Shown here: piece after piece, positions 1 through 11,418 of the stretch | Numbering within the stretch: the stretch's first letter is position 1 | How the letters are laid out: each line of letters begins with the position of its first letter | Assembly: GCF_963583255.1 (NCBI RefSeq) | Contig: NC_084808.1 | Location: forward strand, 28,352,300-28,416,299 | Reading direction: 5' to 3' | Length of the DNA: 64,000 nt | DNA from: Pyrus communis | Taxonomy: Eukaryota > Streptophyta > Magnoliopsida > Rosales > Rosaceae | Program-made: the position numbers and the translations under genes | The notes under the pieces: generated by a model | What the model was told of the DNA's origin: nothing | Seen by the model: only the letters and a program-made list of their open reading frames with translations | Databases searched by the model: none

Positions 1-632
1 CTAGGTAGAGATCAAAATGTTAACAGAAGCAAAAACATAAAAATTACATAGCAGATTACTCACCTTCTTTATACATCTTTGAGAATTCTTCGATTCAAGC
101 AAGCGGATTGTTAGGATGCTGGCATATCAAATTATGTAAAAAAATGCCTACTAAACAGTGATTGACAATCTACTTCAATGGCAAAAAGCATGTTTGGATA
201 TGGCATTCCTTTTCGCTGGTATGCAAAAATGGACATGTCTGCATATTCAGTGTTTGCTCTCCAAATTCGACCAGGGCAACGTTTTTCATGACTAGCCATT
301 ACCAGTTGCTCCCTAACTCTACGTCACGACTTTGCTCCATTCCAAGGAGGCAACCTAAGAAATCGAGCAAACATCTTCAGCAAGACATCACTGTTCTTTG
401 TGTACAAGTATTTCTAATCAAACTAATTCATATCACAAGTACAATCGTTAAGTTGGAGTTGGGATTACCGCTAAGGAAATCACGCAGAAGCATCAAGCTT
501 GCAACAGATATGGTATACACGACATGGTTCCTGAAAGCAATCATACTATTACACAAAAAAGGACAACATGCCATCAATACAACCAATAGAATCTTGTATA
601 GATTTGCAAGGTTTCAGATTTTACCACGACAC
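1..632. other. 3' flank of the RECG gene
   Basis: The stretch lies downstream of the helicase stop codon, which is on the minus strand at 633-635, so part of it should be the 3' untranslated region. A long open frame on the plus strand around 162-719 has no recognisable protein character and overlaps the last helicase exon antisense, so it is not called. I see no RNA gene or transposon end here. Confidence 0.5.
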
Positions 633-1780
633 TCAGTCACCCAGAATAGACAGCGGCTGTCTCATGCTAAGCTCTGCCTTAAGCAGCGGGAATTGCTCCA
701 AATCATTAGAAGCACCTAACACTTTCTGCAAAAAGAATCACTGCATGTGTTATACTACATGAACGAGAGCATCAACCAAACAAGAATTGCAGAGTCAACT
801 ATGCATTTGTACCATAGAAAATTAAACCTTAAACAGCAAGAAATTCTTGCACACGGATTAGTTGGATTAGTTTTATGTACTAATAGTCTAATAAATAGAA
901 ACGATGTAAAAGAATGGTAACCAAGAAATTATCACTGAATTTACATGATTAAAAGGGCACAACAGGAGTACTATTTACCAGAGCAGCAAGATGCGCTTCT
1001 TGTAAGATATTGCCATCTACTTCCAATCTTGCAATAGGAAACTCTGGAAGATGTCCTGACTGTTTCTTGCCAAGCAAGTTACCAGGTCCACGTAAAAGAA
1101 GGTCCATGTTTGCCAAATAAAAACCATCTGACGATTTCCCCAGGACCATCAGCCGAGTTAGACTACTGGAAGAAGATGCTAAAAGTATACATTTAGACTT
1201 TCTCACTCCTCGTCCAACTCGTCCTCTAAGTTGGTGTAACTGAGCTATCCCAAATCTCTCAGCATTCATAACAACCATCATAGATGCATCCGGAACATCA
1301 ACACCAATCTCAATTACTTGTGTGGAAAGCAGTATATCTGTTTCTCCAGATCTGAACTTTCTCAACGCTTCATCTTTCTCATCACTCTTCATCCTTCCAT
1401 GCAACAATCCACAAGTGTAGCCCTGAAACCTATCAGATATAGCTTCAAAATCTGCCGCAGCAGCACGAAGTTGTGGCAGTTGTTCAGATTGTTCAATAAC
1501 TGGATACACAAGATAGACTCTCCCTCCTTCTTTTAACTCGTCCAGCATCATCTGTTACATGCTATATCATTTGCATCAGAAATAATAAAATCAAAAGGGT
1601 AGAATTAGTAAAATCTTTCTATTCTAGTCTAACAAGAAACTAATATATCTGTCAAGCATCTTGTGAAGACGACCATGATCTCTTAACAGAATGATGAGCT
1701 CAGTGATGTTCTTCATTTTTTTTTTCAAATCCAAAACCTTTTCTGCACCAAATGGCTTTATTGTGTTTCAAAAAGGAAAA

Positions 1781-1820
<40 letters not shown>

Positions 1821-4800
1821 GTCCTGTAACAAGGACAATCACCTCATAAACATCCTCAAATCCATTGTCATTTCCTTCAATGATGAATGTCTCAACTGGT
1901 ATTCTTCCTGGAGGTAAGTCCGTTATCTGTTATTCAAAGAAAATAGAAACGAAAGAATCAACAAATACTCAACACAGGGTGTCAACCTATACAAATGCAG
2001 CGGCCACCAAGTAATTGTATATTTGTATACCTATTAACTTTTAAACTGAATATAGTTCCCTTTTAAACTAAATGTGGCACGAACACCTTGATTGCAATAA
2101 GAAATAATCTTAGATTGGCTTATTTCTTAAGAAAGTTCAAATTTTCACTGCAAACAAGACTTTAAGATTGGGCATCTCAATGTAATTTTTAAAGTTTAAA
2201 TCACAGTCTTGAAGCCTGATATCCAAATGAGAAAAGAAAAATGCTTACCTGTGTCAATGACATATCCCCATATAAAGCAAGAGCAAGTGTTCTCGGGATA
2301 GGAGTAGCTGACATGGCAAGAACATGAGGAGCCATATGGTTGTCACCTTTTGAGGTCACATCTGAACTGGCGGCTACCATTCTAGAATTTATGGAGGTAT
2401 AGTATAGCTGCAAGGATTAGTGCCTCAGTTAGCTCATCTTACAAAAAGAATTACAGTATAAAACGGAACCATTTCAAATTTCATGGAAACATCGAGAACA
2501 GCAAGCAGCATCCAAGGACATTCTAAAATGTTCACACAAAATGAACTCCTAGAACAATACCATCAAAATCTAATCATCCATATTGCATAAGGTCTAAATG
2601 AAACATTTTGCATACAGGACAAAAGTGGAGTACTACACCACCAGAGGACACAACTAGAATACTTGGTTCAATTAGAAGCAAACAACCTTACTGTTAAACC
2701 GTCCTCTCTGGATCACACCAAAACGGTGTTGTTCATCCACCACTGCAATGCGTAATGCAAAGAATTCGATTTTGTCAGATATTAAACTGGTGGTTCCAAC
2801 GACCATCGATATTTCTCCAGTCCTGAGACCCTGATACACACAATATCAATGTTAGTATCACTGCCAATAACTAGGATGCGTGAAACATTATACTTAACAA
2901 AACAAAAGAACTGGACATTAATCCATGCCTCAAGAATTATCCGTGATTGTTTTGATGGGGTTGAGCCTGTTAGTAAAGCAATTGAAGGTTTTCGTTCAAC
3001 ATCCTCCATATTTTCAAGCAATTTATTTAAGTGCTCGTAATGCTGGACTGCAAGCAACTCAGTTGGAACCATGAAAGCTGCCTTTACATGAAATGAATAA
3101 AAACAACCAGTTACCTTCGGTTAGTAACAAAGATCATAACTAATATTACATTACGAAAATGTAAATGAAATAAGGTCTGAAATGAAAACCTTTAAACAAG
3201 ACCAACCTGATATCCAGAGCCAATAACCTCCATGCATGCTAGAAAAGCCACCACGGTTTTCCCACAACCAACATCACCCTGAAAATAAGTGTAACAATAT
3301 TTATAAATCAAGAATGTCTCTTAGTTTTCAGGTACCTACTGCGCATGCCATGGTAATTAGGATGAAGAACAAGGGCGGCCAATTTGAAAAGAGAGAGGAA
3401 GAGAATTAGGGCAAAAGTCTAGGCTTAAAACTGTATTCAACCAGATGCCAACAAAAATTTATCATGTTTTGTCCTCACTTTTTTTTATATACTGCAGGTG
3501 CTCTAGTTACATGACATGAATGTCAAAATCAGCATTAAAATACTGTTTCATATTGTAACAAATATGAACAATTGGATACATCCTGAACACAAGATTATAA
3601 CCTGCAAAAGCCGATTCATAGGAACTGGTTGCCTTAGATCCCAGATGATTTCTGAAACGGCAGTGAGTTGACTAGGAGTAAGGGTATATGGAAGAGCTTT
3701 TGAAAACTTCTTGGTAAGAATGGACCATTCCTTCATATAAGCAGCACTTGATTCAGGTTTCCTGTACTTATCCAGCAATCCATCTTTCTCTATTTGTGTA
3801 CCAAGACCTTCAAGCATTTGGTAAAGGCGCGCTAACTGACAGGCAATAACAACTAGGTCAGTTCAAACTTCAAATCCAAGAGAACAACTAATTAAGAAAT
3901 TTTAGTCAACATCACCTGCAGGTAAAAGAACTCATCAAATATTAGCCTTTTCCGAGCCAAATCAGCTTCTTCCATACTCTTTGGTTCGTGAATCCCCTTA
4001 TACGCCTGTATTATTTGAGCAAAAAAGACAACAGCTCAAGTATTTCTGTATGCCAAAACAAGTTATTAAAAGAACAGCAAGGGGTAAATATAGCTAGGTC
4101 TTTAATAAATACAGGTAGACACTAAGACAAAGTGAGGCCAATCAAGATGCTAAGGTTCACAGGGGTATAAATGACCATAGTCAAAACTACGAATTTCAAT
4201 TGCATATATGCTTGATAATAAGGACACAAGTGAAGTGTCTTACATCATGAAGGCCTAACAGCCCAAAGTCCTGAGTGATATTTTTAGGAATAGGATCAAC
4301 ATCGACAGCCAAAACTTGTGCAACTCTGGGACAAGTAAAAATAGCAAAGATTTAGTTTACTGGTCTTGGAGCAAGTTACAAAGAGATTACCTAATTAATA
4401 CCATAGTTCAAATAATTCAAAACAGCTGCAAAGAACTAAGAAGTAACCCCCATGGGATGAATGGAGTAACGTTATTGCATAAATGATAAACACAAAATTA
4501 GATTTCTAATATTGAGAAACCAGCAACGCACCCAGAAACTGGGGTATGTTGTATAAAGAACTTAGAATAGGGGGAAACTAAATTAGAATTGGAAACTATA
4601 ACCCCGCTAAAGAGAGCGGTTATGTTATGATGTTAGAAATGAAGTTACATAAAAGGTCAGAGGCACAGACCTTGCAATGATGTCTCTCAAAACATTTGGA
4701 TCTAAACCTCCTTTTGAAGGGTATATAGGATAAGGCCTCCCTTTTGCATGAAAAGACACTTCGTTTTCATCTTTAAGCACATCAATATTGTATTCTCTCA

Positions 4801-7800
4801 TTTCATAGTGACCTTTGGCAGGCATTGTCCTTACCTATGTTAAAAGGCAACATGGTAAGTACAAGGCTCTAAATTAAGATAAAGATTCGAAAATGAATGA
4901 TAAAATCTTAAGTTAGCACTTGTACAGAATTTCATAAATCTATTCTGTTTACGCCCTAATGGTTTCAGCACATGAAAGGGTGAGCCAATTGAGGCAATTG
5001 CGCATCCATTGTAACTAAAAGTGCTGCAAAGTGCACTAACCAGCGAGTGACCATAAACTTGTCAAAAGGTCTTTAAGGTAGTTCGCATGCAGGACTCTAA
5101 TTTCTGATAACATTACAGGAATCCAAAGAGTAATCAGCAAACGCAGCAATGTGCTGGCTGATGGCTCCTTTATCTTTTCCTATACTAATAACGAAGACCA
5201 ACAACAACAGGAGAGTTACACATAGATTCTGTCATCTTCCATCCAGTAGAAACTGGCTCTAAGTAATAGTTTATAGGTGCGCAAAAGGAATATGAATATT
5301 ACTCTCTGGACTACATTCTTCTTGTGATTAACTATATATTTGAGCACCAAGTAACAGTCCAAATAATAATAATAATAACACAAAATATCAATGCATTCTA
5401 AACCAATAAAAACAAATTGAAGAGCAAGCAATTAGTCCAACAAGTACAGAGAAAAAACCCATAAGCTTACCTTGCCACTAACACATACAAAGTCCCCCTC
5501 TTTATGCTTTCCCTCAACAAGTCTAAGAAAGGGTAGAGAAGTAAAACGAGCACCACGAAAAAATTTCTTCAGATGCAAAGAAATTGTCTTCTTTCTTCTA
5601 CTATCAGCAGAATCATTCAAATGCTCAGTTGATTCATCGTCCATAATTTCGCAACCAACAACTACCTCAATAAATGAGAAAGAACTACTAGCTTTGATTC
5701 CCCTGTAAGAGAAGAGGTAAGATATCAATTTTAAACACAAAAACTTTACTGCAGATTGGCAACAAAAAGTGAGTGAATAAGTGGCTACATACACAAATAA
5801 ATATAAATGCATGTAACATCTCTGGCGATGCTTTACCAGATATGAGATACAAAAGCACAATACTAGCAAATAATATGTCATGAAATGTTCTTCATTATGT
5901 CATTGAACTAGATATCCATTTATCTCGTACAGAAACAGATTAACATCACTTCATATGTCAAAACATCAAGGTGTCTGTCACCAAGTAAATTACATTCCCA
6001 CTTGTGCCTCATTGTTTTTCGAAACATATTTGTTTCTCATTATTTCATGAACCATAACTATGAAACATACTAAAAACCTTAACAAGTAAGCTAACTTGGA
6101 ATCTATCAGATTACACAAGTAGTGTCTTACCTCATCCAATTGATAAGGTTAGCACCAAAAATTTACTAGATATTTTGGAAAAAATTTAATACCTCGAACT
6201 TAATACCTTCCCAATGAAAATCAAGTATTGTCCATCATCAATTTTCATCTGAGCATTCTGTAAATCCGCATAGGTCCGAGGAAAGTGGTGAAGCAATTGC
6301 CGCAACTGTATGGAAACAAAAGCAAAGCAATACAAACACAAGGCTTCTTTCAAATTCTCGATAAGAAGAGTAATGTGTCCTTTAACATAATTTCCTAAAA
6401 CTCACTGTATGAAAGCCACAGTCTTCTAGCTGCCGACAGCGCTTCTTAGTTATTCCAGGTATGCAACTGATAGAACTGTCCAGGGAAAACTGAACAGACC
6501 CAGTATCATTTTGTGATTTAAGCAAAACCTTGTTAGAAGATTCCTCCACAGGAACTGTTTGATGTGAGTTTTCCTCAATAACCACAGTTGCGGACTGGAG
6601 AGATAAGGGCAACATTTAAGAATCTTCTCTTAATAAGGAATTTTTTACACTTGTATAAGCAGGATACATAAAATCCCATATTTCAAAAGATAATCTTCGT
6701 ACCTGCTCTTCACACATAGTATCAGACAGAAATCCTTCACCACTTTGAGTTGACAAAAGCATCCTTTCACTGAAACTGGTGGTTCCATCATACAATTCCA
6801 CCCGAGGGGAACTACCTAAAATGATTGATGGAAATCGTGCACACACCAAGGAGACATCAAATTCATCTATGACATCTCTAACATGCATACCGGACTTCTT
6901 TTCAGCTCTTTCATTCTCGATCAAATCATCAAGACTATCATAACCAACCAAAGCAGATACCTACAAGAAAAAGAAACAGAAGAATATGAAGAGCAAACTT
7001 ACGCATTCCCTTAGTCAGGATCCATGCACATCAGAAAAAGTTACATCAATAACAGTACAACTTTTTGAGAATCAAACAATATCAAACTTGTATAGACACA
7101 AAACCTACCTTATTGAGCAACTTTGACCGATCTGAGATGCTTGCTATGCCAAAAATATCTACTTCCTCCAAATTATTTTTGACAAGACTATGCTTTGGAC
7201 GAAAACATAATCTTGATACCGTTGAAAAGAGAAAATTACTGAACCTGCAAATCGAAATAGGCATGCCCATGTTATTACTTACATGCTGTCATAAGCAAAA
7301 TCAAAATTGTATATAACTTCCAGACCTCATTTTTCTACCCAAAGCATTCCTATATCCCTTCTCAGCTTTGAAAGCTATGGCACTTCTCAATCCATTCCCG
7401 CTGAAGCACTGAAATGGAAACTCTTTGTCAATCATCATATAAAAGATGTCGACTTTATCCCTATGTTTTCAAATAGTTTTATAACATGTCAAAATAATTT
7501 ACAACAACATAGCAATTACGCATTAGCCACTCCCAATCACTCTCATCCCGCATATGCTTGCGCTCTATTTTCCTCCTCTAACTCCACAACGCCGGACATG
7601 GACACTAGCATATTATCACATTCTATACGCTCAAAACTGCAGGCATTTTGTTTCTCGTGGGCCATTTTCCCGACTCTATGCAATATGCATTGTTATTCTG
7701 CAACTCTCACTCAAATCTAACGTGCTACCGAAAATTGTAAGTATATTGCAACTATTTCCTTCCGATAGTATTGAAGTTTGATGTGAATTCTCAACTCTCA

Positions 7801-7977
7801 CACAGCACGATACAGAAACACGATTCGGGAAGTTCAAAACTTTAAAGCAACCTAGTAAGCAACTCTACCATATCTTACTTCGAAATCGAAAATTCTGCAT
7901 AAAATTAAGGCTGTTGATGGGAGGAAATGAAAAAGTTAGACACTTACAGGTTGCACAGCTGAGACTGTGGGTGCCAT
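633..7977 (-). CDS. RECG1: ATP-dependent DNA helicase RecG homologue, organellar
   Basis: RecG is a superfamily 2 helicase that remodels branched DNA; plant RECG1 acts in mitochondria and plastids to suppress recombination between repeats. Coding exons, in transcript order: 7948-7977, 7326-7408, 7109-7244, 6703-6960, 6406-6594, 6193-6305, 5471-5702, 4671-4834, 4244-4325, 3916-4005, 3602-3835, 3207-3278, 2929-3081, 2687-2830, 2249-2407, 1843-1926, 979-1551, 633-725. They join in phase to about 962 aa, close to the roughly 970 aa of the Arabidopsis protein. Visible motifs are Walker A GDVGCGKT (about residue 538), [14 protein letters not shown], Walker B variant DEQH (about 644), [30 protein letters not shown] and QLRGRVGRG. 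The wedge/OB-type domain precedes Walker A, and the first 100 or so residues would hold the targeting peptide. The tiny first exon supplies the start and 10 residues. The final exon adds a 30-residue tail matching the RecG C-terminus. The intron after 2929 uses a GC donor. Confidence 0.95.
1789..1817. repeat. (AT)n microsatellite
   Basis: A run of about 14 AT dinucleotides lies in the last but one RECG1 intron that separates coding exons (1552-1842). Confidence 0.9.
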
Positions 7978-8419
7978 GTGCAACAAGCAAGCTTACCCCA
8001 AGAACCGGACATCCCTAAACAGCAAAAACATCAAAACCTGCGCAGGATTGAGAAAACAGGTACACATGAAGAATGCAAAGTGTCAAAATATGGAAAAATT
8101 AACCTCGGAAACAACATTCTTAACATTGACAAGGAACCAGACAACGTCAAATTTGTGATTTAACGTTAAAATACCAGATTATAGCTCGGAACTGAAAGGA
8201 AAGTCTGTTTCTTTTTCTCTCTCTGCGTCTGGATATCTCTCACTCCCACGTCTGAGGATACTTTTCTCTGTTTTTCGATTTACTCCTTCAGAAAAGGCCG
8301 GGCCTTTACCGGCCCAGACAGATCCCCACGAACCCTGCTGGGCCTTTCTGAAAAGTTACAAGGACGAAAGTGAAAACCGAGTAAATACGGAAGCTATTAG
8401 TGCAATTTAGCCATTTTAG
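7978..8419. other. RECG1 5' flank and presumed promoter
   Basis: The sequence upstream of the RECG1 start codon (minus strand) has pyrimidine-rich tracts near 8205-8235 on the plus strand, which become purine-rich on the gene strand. I see no clear TATA box for the minus-strand gene. Two short plus-strand open frames at 7967-8163 look like chance reading of the leader. Confidence 0.35.
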
Positions 8420-8423
8420 CGAT

Positions 8424-8470
8424 TATAAATACAGTGAGCTGCTAGTTCTTTTAGCTAGGGTTTCGACGGA
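8424..8470 (+). promoter_or_regulatory. TATA-like box followed by telo-box-like leader
   Basis: A TATAAATA motif sits about 30 bases upstream of CTAGGGTTTCG, an arrangement common at transcription starts of plant growth and translation genes. It points to the plus strand, away from RECG1. Only a short ORF of 76 codons (8631-8861) follows, so the product is unknown. Chance occurrence in AT-rich DNA is possible. Confidence 0.35.
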
Positions 8471-8630
8471 GAGAGGGCGCAGCGTGGTAGCAGACGTTTG
8501 GGTTTAAGTTCATATCCTGCTTCTGCAATTTTTTATCAAGTTTGAATGAATCAAAGGGCTTAGGCAAAAGGGCAGAGCAATGAATCAATGGCTCTGATTT
8601 ACTTGTAGGTTTTCTACAGGACCCCCTGCC

Positions 8631-8861
8631 ATGGAAGCCCTGGAGATCAAGTCCTTCCACAGATTTTACTCTTCTGTGGGAGACGATGGCATCATAGTAC
8701 GGGTTTTGTGCTTGAATGATGGGTTGGTTGTGGATCTGGAAATTTGGAACTCTCAAATCTTCCCTTCCCCGCCTCCTTCCCATTTTTCTCCTCTCACAAA
8801 CCCGCCTCCAATCGCCATTACATTCCCCCAATCATCCCAAATCACATTTTTGTCCAAGTAA
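8631..8861 (+). CDS. Short unrecognised ORF (76 aa)
   Basis: An ATG-initiated open frame of 76 codons lies 160-200 bases downstream of a TATA-like box and telo-box-like leader. The predicted protein starts with a mixed, moderately hydrophobic segment and ends in a proline/serine-rich tail; no family is recognised. The opposite strand is also open over 8451-8831 (arginine-rich), so coding status is uncertain. It could be part of a longer spliced gene, a pseudogene fragment, or the body of a non-coding transcript. Confidence 0.2.
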   Translation: MEALEIKSFHRFYSSVGDDGIIVRVLCLNDGLVVDLEIWNSQIFPSPPPSHFSPLTNPPPIAITFPQSSQITFLSK

Positions 8862-10173
8862 CAAATTTTTTTAATAAATGATATTATTATAGGTGGACGT
8901 GTAGCTTAAGGACTGGTTTGATATTGTCGTGCTTTACAAAAATATTGTTTCTGCTGTACCGGAAGAATAAGTAGTGAAATAAAGCAACAGACAGATTTTG
9001 GTAAAATTTTTTGTGAAAGTGTTTTTGAAAAAATAAAAAAAGTTGTAGTATTATGATGTTTGATAAATTTTTATGTAATGAAAAAAAATTGGTTTTTCAA
9101 AGTTAGATTTTTCAGCTTTGTGTTTGTAACTTTTTTTTCATCCAAAATTATGAAAAAATGCTGAGTTAAATGTTTACAAAATATTTATAATTATTTGTTT
9201 TACGATCAACTCAATACCAAATTAGAGCTAAGTCTTATAATAGATTAATAATAATATAATTTAAATTATTCTTTGATGAAAATCAAATATAAGTCATCTC
9301 ATTCGATAAAGATGAATAATTTCAAATTTTACGCGGTCTATTTAATTGAAATTTTGAGAAATTCATTAATTTTGATAAATTTTAATTAATTTGTAAATAT
9401 TTTATACAAAATTTTGATTCAATTATTTAATATTTGAAAAACTCAATAATTAATAATCAAATTTATTGGTCTTTTCAATTGAAATTCAAGAAATTTTAGG
9501 AATGTCTTTTCGTTTAAATTTAGTAAACCTCTCTATTTAACCTCAATGATCAAATGTATGGGAGATTATTCTTTGTAAGTTAGTTTTTTTTTTTTTTTTT
9601 TTTATGCCTTTTCACGCTTTTTTTTTTCTTTTTTTTTTTTTTTTTTGAGTAAAAAGCAGTTTGAAAAGTAAAAAATAAATATAAGAGAATAATAATAAAT
9701 ATAAACATTGAACTGTACTGTAGGGAATGGAGAAGATGCGTATTTATAAAATAATAAAATTCTTACTTCTTTAAATTTAAAATTTTCACCATTGAATTAT
9801 TTTTTATCATTGATTTTTCTATACATCTAAAATTAGACGCACTAGAACATGCCATGTGGCACTAAGGTAATTTTATCAAAAAGTTCTACCGTTCAATGAC
9901 TATAAAATTACGCATTTATAATCAAGCGTTTTATTTTCATGTAAATCAATTATCGGGCAAGCATGCTTGCTTAAAGACTTTACAAGTGGACAGAATTGTA
10001 GAGCGAATCATTGGGGTTGTTGGTAATGATGAGAATCTTCAAAATGCAAGATGCGTTGCACATTGTGGTTCACTTATTTGGGTTTCATTCAAATTGATTA
10101 ATGAACATTTATAAATAAAACTAAGATGACAGTAAAGTTAAATAACTTTGATATGCTATGCTTCAATATCTTA
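8862..10173. other. AT-rich spacer, no gene seen
   Basis: Very AT-rich sequence with long poly-T tracts at about 9578-9603 and 9617-9647. A 72-codon plus-strand frame at 9896-10114 has no protein character; part of it recurs near 13190, so it is probably repeat-derived. Confidence 0.5.
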
Positions 10174-11058
10174 GGTCATTTCCAATCGAATGAGGACCAA
10201 ATAACTTCTTTTAGCCCTATAGTCATACAAGAAATTATGTTTTAATGAACAGTACTATACCATATTTTATATCATCTCCAACCGAGGGGGCCAAAGAGTC
10301 AAGGCCAAACATAGCCCTTTAACAAAAAACCATCTCCAACCGAAGGGGCCACAAGGCCATAGGCCAAACATAATTTATTATTTTTCAAACATATTTTGAA
10401 TCCCACTGGTCGCCAAATGCATAAGCCTCCAGATTTCTTATCTTTATACAATCTCAATAATTTTTTGGATCGGATTTCGAGTAATACATGTTGCTAACAT
10501 GAGTAACTCTCCAGATTTCTTATCTTTATGTAATCTTAATAATTTTTCAGATAAAATTTCAAGTGGCACATGTTGAGATGTAATTGGTTGTGCAAATTTT
10601 AGATAGGATTCTTATCTATGTGACATTTCTTATCTTCAACTTTCAATATTATAGGTATGGTGTAGGTATTTATAGGAAAAATTAATTAATTTTTTTTTTA
10701 AATTCGTCCAAAAAAAAAAATTTCTAATTCCAACGGTAACCTGATGGCAGCATGGTGTTAGCTAGCCGTTGCTAGCTGGCGTCTTGCTGAAGCCAGGTAG
10801 CCGTTGGCATTCAAATGAGCTAAGCTAGAGGGCTGGCAAAATGTCAAACTTGACATTCTAGAGCTGGAAGGTTAGCAAAATGTCAAGCTTGACATTCTAG
10901 CGCTGGAGAGCTAGCCTGCTGGCCTGATTTGGGGGTTTGGGCTGGGGTGGGGCCCATAAGCCCTTTGGCTTAGCCCTCGGTTGAAGATAGTTTTCGTGTC
11001 ATTCTAAGTTATTTTTAGCTATATGACCATTTGACCGGGTCGATTGGAGATGGTCTTA
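10171..11058. mobile_element. PIF/Harbinger-like non-autonomous element, copy 1
   Basis: The 882-bp element (10174-11055) is bounded by matching ends, GGTCATTTCCAATCG on the left and CGATTGGAGATGGTC on the right, and flanked by TTA on both sides. A three-base TWA target duplication with termini beginning GG or GA is typical of Tourist/Harbinger MITEs. No transposase ORF is visible. Inside, the terminal motif CATCTCCAACCGA recurs near 10270 and 10330, and an 18-bp perfect palindrome lies at 10879-10896. A related copy lies in opposite orientation at 23602-24419. Confidence 0.75.
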
Positions 11059-11418
11059 GTGGATAAGGTGTCAAATTTATATCAATGCGTCATATGTTCC
11101 AAACTCTCTTTCCTAAATTATTGTAATAATTTTGAATTCTTCTCATTCCTCTAATAATAATAGAATTAAAAAAGAAAAATAACTTTGATGTGTTCGGTCT
11201 AATAATACATTGTTATATGAAGAAAAACTTGTGCATAACAATGAATTATTAAATAAGAAATGTTATGTGACGGTGAACAAAGCCAAGGACACATTATTAA
11301 TCAAGCTTAATATACAAAATTATCACCCAAAATACAATAACCACGAAAATTAAACTTCACAATAATATCACCCATCAAGAAACCAAGAATGTCACACATT
11401 GCCCGAGAACTCAAAGGT
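11059..11418. other. Spacer and 3' flank of the carboxypeptidase gene
   Basis: AT-rich sequence downstream of the minus-strand carboxypeptidase stop at 11419; probably holds its 3' untranslated region. Nothing else is seen. Confidence 0.4.

Noticed and set aside
162..719. 185-codon plus-strand ORF at the left edge
   Set aside because: It lies antisense to the last RECG1 exon and its 3' region, and has no family features or codon character.
949..978. RECG1 ending at the first stop after the 979-1551 exon
   Set aside because: A GT donor at 978 and a matching exon at 633-725 restore the conserved RecG C-terminus; the stop at 949 lies in the intron.
9896..10114. 72-codon plus-strand ORF
   Set aside because: Part of it recurs as a non-coding fragment near 13190 and it has no protein family character.
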